This document shows, piece by piece, positions 48,001-56,257 of a stretch of 64,000 bases of DNA (the stretch's first letter is position 1; every line of letters begins with the position of its first letter). The notes beneath the pieces were generated by a model that was not told where the DNA came from, searched no databases, and saw only the letters and a list, made by a program, of their open reading frames with translations. The DNA is from Streptomyces sp. SID12501 (GTDB lineage Bacteria; Actinomycetota; Actinomycetes; Streptomycetales; Streptomycetaceae), in contig NZ_JAAGLU010000016.1 of assembly GCF_010550245.1 (NCBI RefSeq), positions 62,001 to 126,000 of the forward strand. Reading direction: 5' to 3'. Made by a program: the position numbers and the translations under genes.

Positions 48001-49689
48001 TCAGGCCAGCAGATCCAGGCAGTCGAACGAGGTGCCCGGGCTGAGGAACGCCGTGCCGCTCGAACCACTCACGATGTTGATCTTCAATACGTTGTACTGA
48101 CTCGTGTCCGTCTTCCACGCACTACCAGGGACGCTGTAACTGATCGTACGGTTGTTCCCTCGATATGACCCCGTGGTGAGGGAGCGCGTCGCAGGCTGGG
48201 CGGATGCCGCAGGGACGGCCGACACCCAGTCGTTGACCGTGACGCGAGGGCGCCCGCCCGCGAAGGCGTCCGTCACCCCGATGCGCAGGGTGTGCGCGGC
48301 GGCGGCCTGGGCGGCGGTCAGCTTGAAGTACACGAGGATGCCGTCGTTGACGCCGCTCCACATGTACGCCGGGAAGTCCGCCGACGCTGTCTGTGAGCCG
48401 CTGCCGATGGTGACGTTCCCCGTCCACTTAGCCGCGCGGCCGTCCGACGGATGCGCGTACGTCATCAGCTTGGCGTTCTTGAACTCGCCGGGTGTGCCGT
48501 CCCAGTCCCCGAGCCGCCAGATCGTCTTCGCGGCGGACGGGTCCCCGGCCACGGTGATGCTGTTCAGCGCGGTCGCGCCGCCCGCCTTCACCGTCACCGA
48601 AGCGGTGTGCACGGCCAGCTCGCCCTTGTACACGGTCAGCGTGTACGTCCCCGGCAGCATCCCCTTGCAGGAGAAGGCCCCGGTGCCGGAAGCGGCCTTC
48701 GCCCAGTACTGGGCGCCCGCGTTCGCGAAGCCCACGGTGTACGGGTGCTTCGCGTCCATCCCCTTGATGCCGACGCCGGCTACCTTGCCGCGCCCGGCCG
48801 CGCCGACCCAGCCCGTGATGCCGAGCCCGTCCACCCAGGAGGTGTCGAGGCGGGCGGCGGCGAGGGAGGCCGCGGGGGCGCCGCCGTCCGTGAAGGCGAG
48901 GACGTACGGACCCTGCAGGCCGAAACGTTCCTTCTCGGTCTGGGCCTCGTTGTAGTGCAGGATCTCGTACAGTCCCGCGCCCTTGTCGTTCGAGTGGCGC
49001 AGCAGGGAGCGGTAGAAGGGGCCGCCGGACGCCTTCTCGTGGTTGGAGCGCACGATCCAAAGGCCGACCGAACCGGTGGTGAAGCCGATGTGGTCGTAGT
49101 CGATGACCCGCTTGCCGGAGTAGTGCTTGGAGTGCGTGGTGCCGTCCGCCCGCTTCCAGACGTCCCCGGCCTCGATGATCTTGTCGGAGGCCTCGATCCA
49201 GGAGTCCGATCCCTCGTTCGGGAACATCCCCGGCTTGAGGCGGACGAGGAAGCGGGTCGCCGTGAAGGACGCGTCCGCCTTGTTCGTCCACAGGTAGACG
49301 TTGTTCTGGCCGCTGCGCGCCGCGTACCACTGGGTGATCGCCCCGTGCACGACCTTCACCAGGATCGTCGAGCCGGACTGCCTGACGGTCACCGTGGACG
49401 CGCCGAGCCCCGACTCGACGTGCGAGTGCCTGCCGCCGTAGCCCTCGTACTCCTTGCCCCGGTAGACCAGGGAGGTGAGGTCGCCGGTCTTCTTGGAGAC
49501 CTTGAAGACGAGTGAGGCCCCCGTGTTGATCACGAAGTTGGAGCCATCGTCGGTGTGGCCGAAAGTGGCCGCTGATGCGGACGAAAGCAGACTGCTGCCG
49601 GCCACCACCGCAGCGCCCGTACCTGCCACTCCTACGGCGGAAGCGGCCAGCAACCTGCGGCGACTTAGGTTTCTCTTGTGCGTGCTCAA
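48001..49689 (-). CDS. Secreted rhamnogalacturonan lyase (PL4 family)
   Basis: A 562-residue protein with a Tat signal (LSRRRLLAASAVGVAGTGAA). The catalytic beta-sandwich spans about 45-310 (FVINTGASLVFKVSKKTGDL, LTSLVYRGKEYEGYGGRHSH, TTHSKHYSGKRVIDYDHIGF, including the Lys and His region used by PL4); an FN3-like domain at about 320-385 (GTYTLTVYKGELAVHTASVT) and a CBM-like jelly roll at 390-562 (TIWRLGDWDGTPGEF) follow, the standard three-domain layout. It cleaves rhamnogalacturonan I backbone by beta-elimination. TTG 49689 lies 9 bases after an ACGGAG site. Bases 49690-49947 upstream hold no recognised feature. Confidence 0.88.
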   Translation of the reverse strand: MSTHKRNLSRRRLLAASAVGVAGTGAAVVAGSSLLSSASAATFGHTDDGSNFVINTGASLVFKVSKKTGDLTSLVYRGKEYEGYGGRHSHVESGLGASTVTVRQSGSTILVKVVHGAITQWYAARSGQNNVYLWTNKADASFTATRFLVRLKPGMFPNEGSDSWIEASDKIIEAGDVWKRADGTTHSKHYSGKRVIDYDHIGFTTGSVGLWIVRSNHEKASGGPFYRSLLRHSNDKGAGLYEILHYNEAQTEKERFGLQGPYVLAFTDGGAPAASLAAARLDTSWVDGLGITGWVGAAGRGKVAGVGIKGMDAKHPYTVGFANAGAQYWAKAASGTGAFSCKGMLPGTYTLTVYKGELAVHTASVTVKAGGATALNSITVAGDPSAAKTIWRLGDWDGTPGEFKNAKLMTYAHPSDGRAAKWTGNVTIGSGSQTASADFPAYMWSGVNDGILVYFKLTAAQAAAAHTLRIGVTDAFAGGRPRVTVNDWVSAVPAASAQPATRSLTTGSYRGNNRTISYSVPGSAWKTDTSQYNVLKINIVSGSSGTAFLSPGTSFDCLDLLA

Positions 49690-49947
49690 GGCTGCCGGCT
49701 CCGTCGTGCTGGAAGGATCACTTACTTGTACACGATGTCAGATGGCGGGAACTCGTCGTTGGTTCCGTCCGTACCGGCGGAGAACGGTAAGCGTCGGCCC
49801 GGCGGCGGTGGCGGACGCGCTGCTCGACTCGTGGGGTCATCAACCGTGTTCCCTGGTGGCGAGGAGATGTGTTCGTCTCCTGGTCGCCGCCCGTGCGGAA
49901 AGGGTTGCCGAGTCTGCGGAAAATCTTTGCGAGTCGTCGCTACGCCG

Positions 49948-50820
49948 TCACGAATCGCCCTCATCGGACTTTTCGGTGCTGCCCTGGGCCGCGAAGTCGC
50001 CCTTCACGGCGAGTTGCTCGCCCCCCGCGACGGCCGTCACCTTGTACGTGTCGTCCTTCGCGTCCCGGCCGCCGCGCGTGTGGTCGTACTGGCCCGCGAA
50101 GACCCACTCGCCCGGCCAGACCGTGTGGCCCTCCTTGAGCACCCACGTGTAGACCAGGAAGCCGTCGCGCTCGGCGACCGTCAGGTCGAAGTCGTCCTCC
50201 GGAGCCGATCGCCAGGCGCCCGCGGAGGTGACCCCGCCGGTCTCGGCGATCTTCAACTCGACCGTGAACTCGGTGAGCTGCTCGGACGTCTTGATGGTGA
50301 CGTTGCTCTGCGCCCAGAAGTCGTTGCTGTGCGGATCGATCGAGCCGTCCGACCACAGAGGCCCGTCCTCGGTGCCCTTCGCGACCGGCGCCGCCACCGT
50401 GTTCGAGGCCTTCGGCGTCGGGGTGGGCGTCGGCGTCGAACTCGGCTCGTCGTCCTGGGCGTTGCCGCCGCCCGACGGGTCCGGGGCCGGCTGGACCGGT
50501 GCACGGCTGGTCGCGTCCGGCGACGGGGTCGGCAACGGCGAGACCGAAACGGTCGGATCGGCCGGGGTCTCGTCGCTCTTCACCACGGAGGCCAGCGCGT
50601 ACCCGCCCATCGCGAGAATCCCGGAGACGGCGGCGGTGGCACCCGCGACCCGCGCCCAGGCCAGCAGCGGCGGACGCGACGCCCGGCGCCGGGAGCGCTT
50701 CTCCTCGGGATCGGCGGCCATGCCGCGCTCGACCCGCGCGAGGATGCGCGCGCGGTCGGGCTCGTACGCCTCGGCCGCCTCGTGCAGCCCGGCGCGCAGC
50801 TCGTCGTGCGGCGTCCTCAT
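49948..50820 (-). CDS. Membrane protein partner of the SigE-family sigma factor (possible anti-sigma factor)
   Basis: A 290-residue single-pass protein. Residues 1-52 are cytoplasmic and helical (DELRAGLHEAAEAYEPDRAR, ILARVERGMAADPEEK), 58-80 is a transmembrane helix, 85-140 a Pro/Thr/Ser-rich spacer (PSSTPTPTPTPKAS), and 145-290 a compact beta-rich extracellular domain with many aromatics (LVYTWVLKEGHTVWPGEWVF, AGQYDHTRGGRDAKDDTYKV). The ATG overlaps the sigma factor stop (ATGA). The arrangement matches sigma/anti-sigma pairs; the outer domain looks like a ligand-binding sandwich. Not a named family that I recognise. Confidence 0.7.
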   Translation of the reverse strand: MRTPHDELRAGLHEAAEAYEPDRARILARVERGMAADPEEKRSRRRASRPPLLAWARVAGATAAVSGILAMGGYALASVVKSDETPADPTVSVSPLPTPSPDATSRAPVQPAPDPSGGGNAQDDEPSSTPTPTPTPKASNTVAAPVAKGTEDGPLWSDGSIDPHSNDFWAQSNVTIKTSEQLTEFTVELKIAETGGVTSAGAWRSAPEDDFDLTVAERDGFLVYTWVLKEGHTVWPGEWVFAGQYDHTRGGRDAKDDTYKVTAVAGGEQLAVKGDFAAQGSTEKSDEGDS

Positions 50821-51383
50821 CGGTTCGTCCCTCCCGCTCCGCCGGTGGTGCGCACGGGGGTACGCACTCGAAGCGGGGCCTCGTCGGTGCCAAGGAGCCG
50901 CTGCAGTTCGGCCATTCCCTTGGACGTCTGGCTTTTGACCGTACCGACAGTAACGCCCAGTGCGAGCGCCGTGTCCTTCTCCGACAGGTCGAAGGCGTGC
51001 CGGAGCACCACACACGCCCGCTTGCGGAACGGCAGTCTGCGCAGGGCTTCCTGGACATCTATGACGCCAGGTATGTCGGGATTCTCCGTCTTCTCGTCCC
51101 GCTGCGACCAGAACAGGGTGATCCTCCGGCGCTCCCTGACCGCGCTGCGGATACGGGTCTTGGCCAGATTGGCGACCACGCCACGTGCGTACGCCACGGG
51201 ATGATCGGCGGCCTGCACCCGGTCCCAGCGGTGCCACAGCGCGAGCAGCGCGTCAGCCGCCAGGTCGTCGGCGGCGTCGGCCTCGCCCGTCAGCAGGTGG
51301 GCCAGGCGGGCGAGTTCGGCGTAGTGCCGCTCGAAGAAGGCATGGAACTCCACGGAGGCTGCGTCGTCGACGACAGTGCCCAC
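50817..51383 (-). CDS. SigE-family (ECF-type) RNA polymerase sigma factor
   Basis: A 188-residue sigma factor. Region 2 spans about 15-80 (FHAFFERHYAELARLAHLLT, AADDLAADALLALWHRWDRV), region 4 about 115-170 (EALRRLPFRKRACVVLRHAF, LSEKDTALALGVTVGTVKSQ, TSKGMAELQRLL). It matches actinobacterial SigE-family ECF proteins. GTG 51383 is chosen because a GGGGGAG-type site lies about 9 bases upstream; an earlier start adds 27 residues before region 2. Coupled to the membrane protein downstream, its likely regulator. Target genes are unknown. Confidence 0.85.
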   Translation of the reverse strand: MGTVVDDAASVEFHAFFERHYAELARLAHLLTGEADAADDLAADALLALWHRWDRVQAADHPVAYARGVVANLAKTRIRSAVRERRRITLFWSQRDEKTENPDIPGVIDVQEALRRLPFRKRACVVLRHAFDLSEKDTALALGVTVGTVKSQTSKGMAELQRLLGTDEAPLRVRTPVRTTGGAGGTNR

Positions 51384-51550
51384 GGGCGACCTCTCCCCCT
51401 TAGTTTCACTGAGTTTTCCCAGGCCGGCGGCGGTTGCCGGCCGAAGCCTGGCGTCTGCGTACACGGCCGCCGTGGTGCGCCGGTGAAGGGATGGTGATCG
51501 TTTGGCGCGAGAGCCGAGAGAGTATCAGGCATGTGTACGGCCCTTCGAGG

Positions 51551-51560
51551 GTCGTACGAC
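51551..51560. promoter_or_regulatory. Palindrome in the sigma factor/permease gap
   Basis: GTCGTACGAC is a perfect 10-base palindrome located 110 bases before the permease ATG. It may be an operator; the rest of 51384-51669 shows no clear element besides the permease ribosome binding site (GAGGAG at 51656-51661). Confidence 0.3.
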
Positions 51561-51669
51561 CGGTCGATCCTGATTCCGTAACACGGTGAAAACCTGAGAA
51601 CGGTTCAACACAGGAACAATCCAGCCAGCATCCGCACACCGATCAATCAGGCAACGAGGAGTAACCGCC

Positions 51670-53121
51670 ATGTCCGAACCACAGAAGGTGGCCGAACGGC
51701 CGAACGCCGCGCCTCCCGCGGCGAACAGCGTCGACGGCTTCTTCAAGATCTCCGAGCGGGGATCCACCTTCGCCCGTGAAGTACGCGGCGGCTTCGCCAC
51801 GTTCTTCACCATGGCCTACATCCTTGTCCTGAATCCCATCATCCTGGGCAGTGCCAAGGACAAGTTCGGTCACCAGCTCGACAACGTCCAGCTCGTCACC
51901 GCCACCGCCCTGGTGGCCGCGGTGATGACGATCATCATGGGCGTCGGCGGCAACCTCCCGCTCGCTCTCGCCGCGGGCCTCGGCCTCAACGCGGTGGTCG
52001 CCTTCCAGATCGCCCCGCTGATGAGCTGGGACGACGCGATGGGCCTGGTCGTCCTGGAGGGCCTGCTGATCTGCGTCCTTGTGGTGACCGGACTCAGAGA
52101 AGCGATCATGCACGCCATCCCGGGGCCGCTCAAGGCGGCGATCGGCGTGGGCATCGGCCTGTTCATCGCCTTCATCGGCTTCGTCGACGCCGGTTTCGTC
52201 AGCCGTATCCCGGACGCCGCGAACACCACGGTCCCGGTACAGCTCGGCGGCACGGGCACGCTCAGCGGCTGGCCCGTCCTGGTCTTCTGTCTCGGCGTCC
52301 TGCTGACCATCGGGCTGATCGCGCGCAAGGTGAAGGGCGCGATCCTGATCAGCATCGTCACGATGACGCTCCTCGCGCTCATCATCAACTCGGTCGCCGA
52401 CATCAAGAGCTGGGGCCTGACCACGCCGGCCTGGCCCGACAAGATCGCGGACACCCCCGACTTCGGGCTGATCGGCCACTTCAGCCTGTTCGGCGCGTTC
52501 GGCGAGACCACGGTGATCACCGTCGTCCTGCTGGTCTTCACCCTGGTCCTGTCGGACTTCTTCGACACCATGGGTACGGTCGTCGGCATCAGTGCCGAGG
52601 CCGGCCTGCTCGACGAGGAGGGCAGGGTCCCCAACCTCGGCCGTGTGCTGCTCATCGACGGCGCGGCGGCGGTGGCGGGCGGCGCGAGCTCCTCGTCCTC
52701 GGCGACCTCGTTCATCGAGTCGGCGGCGGGCGTCGGCGAGGGCGCGCGCACCGGCTTCGCCAACCTGGTCACCGGCGGCCTGTTCGCCTGCGCGCTCTTC
52801 TTCACGCCGATCCTGACGATCGTCCCGATGCAGGCCGCCGCACCCGCCCTGGTCGCGGTGGGCTTCCTGATGATGACCCAGGTCAAGCACATCGACTGGG
52901 ACAAGTACGAGATCGCCATCCCCGCGTTCCTGACGATCGCCGTGATGCCGTTCACGTACTCCATCACCAACGGCATCGGCGCCGGCTTCCTGGCCTACGT
53001 CCTCATCAAGACGGTCGTCGGCAAGGCGAAGGAGGTCCACTGGCTCCTGTGGGGCACGAGCGCCCTGTTCCTGATCTACTTCGCGATCGACCCGCTTCAG
53101 CAGCTCTTCGGCACGAAGTAG
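51670..53121 (+). CDS. NCS2 family purine permease (AzgA-like)
   Basis: A 483-residue inner membrane protein with 12-14 helices, importing hypoxanthine, adenine or guanine with protons. Family features: STFAREVRGGFATFFTMAYI and LVLNPIILG near the start, LPLALAAGLGLNAVVAFQIA, SDFFDTMGTVVGISAEAGLL (conserved FDTxGT) and ASSSSSATSFIESAAGVGEG. The ATG has GAGGAG upstream. Divergent from the sigma factor operon, convergent with the penicillin-binding protein. Confidence 0.9.
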   Translation: MSEPQKVAERPNAAPPAANSVDGFFKISERGSTFAREVRGGFATFFTMAYILVLNPIILGSAKDKFGHQLDNVQLVTATALVAAVMTIIMGVGGNLPLALAAGLGLNAVVAFQIAPLMSWDDAMGLVVLEGLLICVLVVTGLREAIMHAIPGPLKAAIGVGIGLFIAFIGFVDAGFVSRIPDAANTTVPVQLGGTGTLSGWPVLVFCLGVLLTIGLIARKVKGAILISIVTMTLLALIINSVADIKSWGLTTPAWPDKIADTPDFGLIGHFSLFGAFGETTVITVVLLVFTLVLSDFFDTMGTVVGISAEAGLLDEEGRVPNLGRVLLIDGAAAVAGGASSSSSATSFIESAAGVGEGARTGFANLVTGGLFACALFFTPILTIVPMQAAAPALVAVGFLMMTQVKHIDWDKYEIAIPAFLTIAVMPFTYSITNGIGAGFLAYVLIKTVVGKAKEVHWLLWGTSALFLIYFAIDPLQQLFGTK

Positions 53122-53138
53122 TCACCGGGGCAGGTGAC

Positions 53139-53176
53139 CCCCGCGCCCTTGTCTTTAGGCCTTTAGGGGCGCGGGG
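53139..53176. terminator. Bidirectional hairpin between the permease and PBP genes
   Basis: CCCCGCGCCC (53139-53148) and GGGCGCGGGG (53167-53176) pair perfectly over 10 bp. It lies 17 bases after the permease stop and downstream of the minus-strand PBP gene. Confidence 0.65.
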
Positions 53177-53234
53177 CTCTGTCTGTTTGCGGCTCCGCCG
53201 CGTGGGCGCGACAAGCCACGACGGCGCCGCAGCC
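53165..53234 (-). repeat. Diverged, interrupted copy of the family A intergenic repeat
   Basis: Read on the minus strand, 53234-53206 matches the first part of the 45-bp repeat (GGCTGCGG ... GTGGCTTGTCGCGC) and 53177-53165 matches its end (GCCCCGCGCCCCT), with 28 unrelated bases between. Like the other copies, it lies just after a stop codon (PBP gene) and in the same orientation as that gene. Confidence 0.6.
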
Positions 53235-53241
53235 GAACAAC

Positions 53242-54696
53242 TCACCCAGCCAGCGCAGCAACCATCATCGCCTTCGCGACGGGCGCAGCCAGCCCATTCC
53301 CACTCACCTCGGACCGGGCCGCCCCTGACTGTTCGACCAGAACAGTCACCGCGACTTCCTTCCCGTTGGAGTCGGACTTCGCATAGGACGTGAACCAGGC
53401 ATACGGCGTCTGGCTGTTGTTCTCTCCATGCTGAGCCGTACCTGTCTTCCCGCCCACCGTAGCCCCGGAAATCTGCGCATTCGTCCCGGTACCGTCCGAG
53501 ATGACCGTCTGCATAGCCGACTGCAACTGCTCAGCCGTCCCCGAGCTGACGATCTCCTTGGTCGACGCCTCGTCGTCGTAGTCCTCCAGCACGTCCCCGT
53601 CGGAGTTCGTGACCTGGGACACCATGTGCGGCGAGACCAGCCTGCCGCCGTTGGCTATCGCCGCGGACACCATGGCCATCTGCAACGGCGTCGCCGTGAC
53701 GTCGAACTGCCCGATCCCCGTCAGCGCGGTCTGCGACTTCTCCATGTCCGCCGGGTACACGCTCGGGTACGCCCGTACCGGCACGTCCTGCTTCTCGTCG
53801 TTGAAGCCGAACTTCTCCGCCATCGCCCTGACCTTGTCCTGTCCGAGGTCGACGGCCATCTTCGCGAAGACGTTGTTGCAGGAGTACTGCAGCGCGACCC
53901 GGACCGTGGCGTTCTCACAGGGCGCGTTCGGGTTCTCGTTCGTCAGCTCACGGGTCGTACCCGGCAGCGTGTAGGGGTCCGGGCTGTCCGTACGGTCGTC
54001 CACCGAGCCGTACAGGCCGTCCTCCAGGGCCGCCGCCGCGACCACCAGCTTGAACGTGGACCCCGGCGGCAGCGGCTGCCGTAGTGCCCGGTTGACCAGC
54101 GGTTTGTCGGGGTCCTCGTTGAGCTTGGTCCAGGTGCCGCCGTCGCTCGCGCCCGTGATCGTCGACGGGTCGTACGACGGAGTCGACACCATGGCGAGGA
54201 TTCTGCCGGTCTTCGGGTCGATGGCGACGGCCGCGCCCTTCTTGTCGCCGAGCGCAGCGTAGGCCGCCTTCTGCACGTCGGGGTCGATCGTCGTGATCAC
54301 GTTCCCCGGGGCGGCGTGCTCCTTGGTGACCGTGTCCATGACGGTCGTGAGTCTGCTGTCCGAGCCGTCGAGCACGTCCTTGTAGATGCCCTCCAGCTGC
54401 GTCGGCGTGAACAACGGCGTGCTGTATCCGGTCACGGCGGCGTAGAGCTTTCCGTCCGTGTACGTCCGCTGGTACTTGAGATCGCCGCTGCTCGTCTCCT
54501 TCGAGCCGGTGACCGACTCTCCGGCCACGATGATGTTCCCGAGCGGGTTCGCGTACAACGCGATCGCGTTCCGCCGGTTCTTGCTGTCGTCCGCGAGCGC
54601 CTGTCCGTCGTAGAACTGCACCCATGTCGCCCTGACCAGCAGAGAGAGCACGAGCAGCAGCGAGAAGACGGAGGCGCGCCTGATCGTTTTGTTCAT
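53242..54696 (-). CDS. pbpA: Class B penicillin-binding protein (transpeptidase)
   Basis: A 484-residue membrane-anchored D,D-transpeptidase that cross-links peptidoglycan. N-terminal anchor helix (ASVFSLLLVLSLLVRATWVQ), a dimerisation-type region at 30-150, and a transpeptidase domain at 155-484 with PLPPGSTFKLVVAAA (SxxK), QYSCNNVFAKM (SxN) and VGGKTGTAQHGENN (KTG). It matches the PbpA group of actinobacteria near cell-division or secreted PBPs; the symbol is by similarity of layout only. ATG 54696 has GGAG close upstream and is directly followed by the anchor; a longer frame to 54801 is less likely. Confidence 0.88.
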   Translation of the reverse strand: MNKTIRRASVFSLLLVLSLLVRATWVQFYDGQALADDSKNRRNAIALYANPLGNIIVAGESVTGSKETSSGDLKYQRTYTDGKLYAAVTGYSTPLFTPTQLEGIYKDVLDGSDSRLTTVMDTVTKEHAAPGNVITTIDPDVQKAAYAALGDKKGAAVAIDPKTGRILAMVSTPSYDPSTITGASDGGTWTKLNEDPDKPLVNRALRQPLPPGSTFKLVVAAAALEDGLYGSVDDRTDSPDPYTLPGTTRELTNENPNAPCENATVRVALQYSCNNVFAKMAVDLGQDKVRAMAEKFGFNDEKQDVPVRAYPSVYPADMEKSQTALTGIGQFDVTATPLQMAMVSAAIANGGRLVSPHMVSQVTNSDGDVLEDYDDEASTKEIVSSGTAEQLQSAMQTVISDGTGTNAQISGATVGGKTGTAQHGENNSQTPYAWFTSYAKSDSNGKEVAVTVLVEQSGAARSEVSGNGLAAPVAKAMMVAALAG

Positions 54697-54832
54697 CCCG
54701 CTCCGAAGACGAGCGGCGCCGAACGGAACGTTCCCCCTCGCCTGATTTCTCATGGCACATTCAGGAAACACGGGAAGCTGTAAGGGACACGTGTGCCGCA
54801 ACTGCCGTATGTGCGGTCGTACGACGGGCCGG

Positions 54833-55324
54833 TCAGGCCTCCAGCGTCAGCACGACCTCGTCGATCTCCGCGTCGCGCGCCTGCGCGAAACCCCGGTCGT
54901 GCCCGGACACGCGGAAACCGCACTTCTCCAGGACCCGCAGCGAGCCCGCGTTGTCGGCGGCGGCACGCGCGTGCAACGGGCGCTCGGAGACCTCGGCGAC
55001 CAGCGCGCGCAGCGCGGCCGTCGCGATACCGCGCCCCCAGTAGGAGCGGTCGATCCAGTACGTCACCTCGCGGTCGCCCGGCTCGCCGTACACCGCCGCG
55101 CTGCCCACCACGTCACCGTCGACGAGGACCGTGCGGTTCAGAACGCCCGGCGCGGCACGGATCCGCTCCCAGTGGGCGTCGAAGGCGCCCCGGTCGGTCG
55201 GGTCCGCCGCCGTGAACGCGGCCATCCACAGCGACTCCGGGTCGTTCGTCTGCCGGAAGAAGACCGGCAGGTCACTGTCGTGCACCTCGCGCAGCACGAC
55301 GTCCGTCGAAGCCGAGTACCTCAT
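54833..55324 (-). CDS. GNAT family N-acetyltransferase
   Basis: A 163-residue acyl-CoA-dependent transferase: VVLREVHDSDLPVFFRQTND, YWIDRSYWGRGIATAALRAL (acetyl-CoA pyrophosphate loop, RGIATA) and ADNAGSLRVLEKCGFRVSGH. This is the RimJ/RimL-like subgroup that modifies small molecules or protein N-termini; the substrate is unknown. It ends 3 bases upstream of the IclR gene stop region on the same strand, so the two may be co-transcribed (IclR first). Confidence 0.88.
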   Translation of the reverse strand: MRYSASTDVVLREVHDSDLPVFFRQTNDPESLWMAAFTAADPTDRGAFDAHWERIRAAPGVLNRTVLVDGDVVGSAAVYGEPGDREVTYWIDRSYWGRGIATAALRALVAEVSERPLHARAAADNAGSLRVLEKCGFRVSGHDRGFAQARDAEIDEVVLTLEA

Positions 55325-55327
55325 CGC

Positions 55328-56101
55328 TCAGAGCCTCCGGGTGGCCAGGGTCAGCCGGTCGCGCGCGTCGAACAGGGCGTCCTTGACCATCTGTTCATGG
55401 GCCGGGGTGAGCCGCGCGACGGGCACCGAGCAGCTGATCGCGTCCCGCGCGGGGGTGCGGTACGGGACCGCCACGCCGAAACAGCGCAGCCCCAGCGTGT
55501 TCTCCTCGCGGTCCACCGCGAAGCCCTGTTCGCGCACCAGGCGCAGCTCCTCGATGAGCTTCTCCCGGTCGGTGATCGTGTGCTCGGTCAGCGCGGGCAG
55601 CGTCTCCGGGAGCAGCTTGCGGACCTGCTCGTCGGTGTGGGTGGCCAGCAGCGCCTTGCCGAGGGAGGTCGAGTGGGCGGGCAGCCGGCGGCCGACCCGG
55701 GTGAAGGGGCGCAGGTAGTGCTGCGACTGGCGGGTGGCGAGGTAGACGACGTTCGTGCCGTCGAGCCGGGCCAGGTGGATGGTCTCCGTCGTGTCGTCGG
55801 AGAGCCGGTCGAGGGTCGGGCGGGCCACCGCGACCACCTCGTCGCCGTCGATGTACGAGGTGCCGACCAGCAGCGCCCGTACGCCGATGCCGTACCGCGT
55901 GCCCGTCGCGTCCGTCTCGACCCAGCCGAGGTCGACAAGCGTGCGCAGGAGCATGTAGAGACTGGACTTGGGGTAACCGACAGCCTCCTGGACCACTGCC
56001 AGGGAGTGCATGCCGGGACGTCCGGCGAAGTATTCCAGCAGTTCAACGGTCCGTACCGCGGACTTGACCTGCGCCCCGCCGCCTGTCTCGGCTGCCGACA
56101 T
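55328..56101 (-). CDS. IclR family transcriptional regulator
   Basis: A 257-residue protein: winged HTH at about 10-70 (VRTVELLEYFAGRPGMHSLA, VVQEAVGYPKSSLYMLLRTL) and an IclR effector domain at 85-250 (HYLRPFTRVGRRLPAHSTSL, GKALLATHTDEQVRKLLPE, GVAVPYRTPARDAISCSVPV). ATG 56101 removes an 18-residue non-family extension. It is divergent from the alpha-ketoglutarate-semialdehyde dehydrogenase gene, with inverted repeats between, so it most likely controls that gene in response to a sugar acid or keto acid, the usual ligand class of IclR proteins. Confidence 0.9.
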   Translation of the reverse strand: MSAAETGGGAQVKSAVRTVELLEYFAGRPGMHSLAVVQEAVGYPKSSLYMLLRTLVDLGWVETDATGTRYGIGVRALLVGTSYIDGDEVVAVARPTLDRLSDDTTETIHLARLDGTNVVYLATRQSQHYLRPFTRVGRRLPAHSTSLGKALLATHTDEQVRKLLPETLPALTEHTITDREKLIEELRLVREQGFAVDREENTLGLRCFGVAVPYRTPARDAISCSVPVARLTPAHEQMVKDALFDARDRLTLATRRL

Positions 56102-56163
56102 CGCCCTTGACCCCTTCGTTCGACGGGAAATAGTCTCCAACAGCATATTCATCATCAGAGACG

Positions 56164-56183
56164 GTGTTCAGCATATCGAACGC
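56164..56183. promoter_or_regulatory. Candidate IclR operator in the iclR/aldehyde dehydrogenase gap
   Basis: GTGTTC (56164-56169) and GAACGC (56178-56183) form an inverted repeat with one mismatched pair and an A/T-rich centre. The kdgD upstream region also contains GTGTTCAG (20672-20679), a possible shared half-site. Inferred from symmetry and location. Confidence 0.4.
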
Positions 56184-56257
56184 ACCTGGTGGATGACGCA
56201 GAAAATTCGCATCACAATTCGCCTCACAAATGGCAACACAATCTGGAGGGACCCCCG

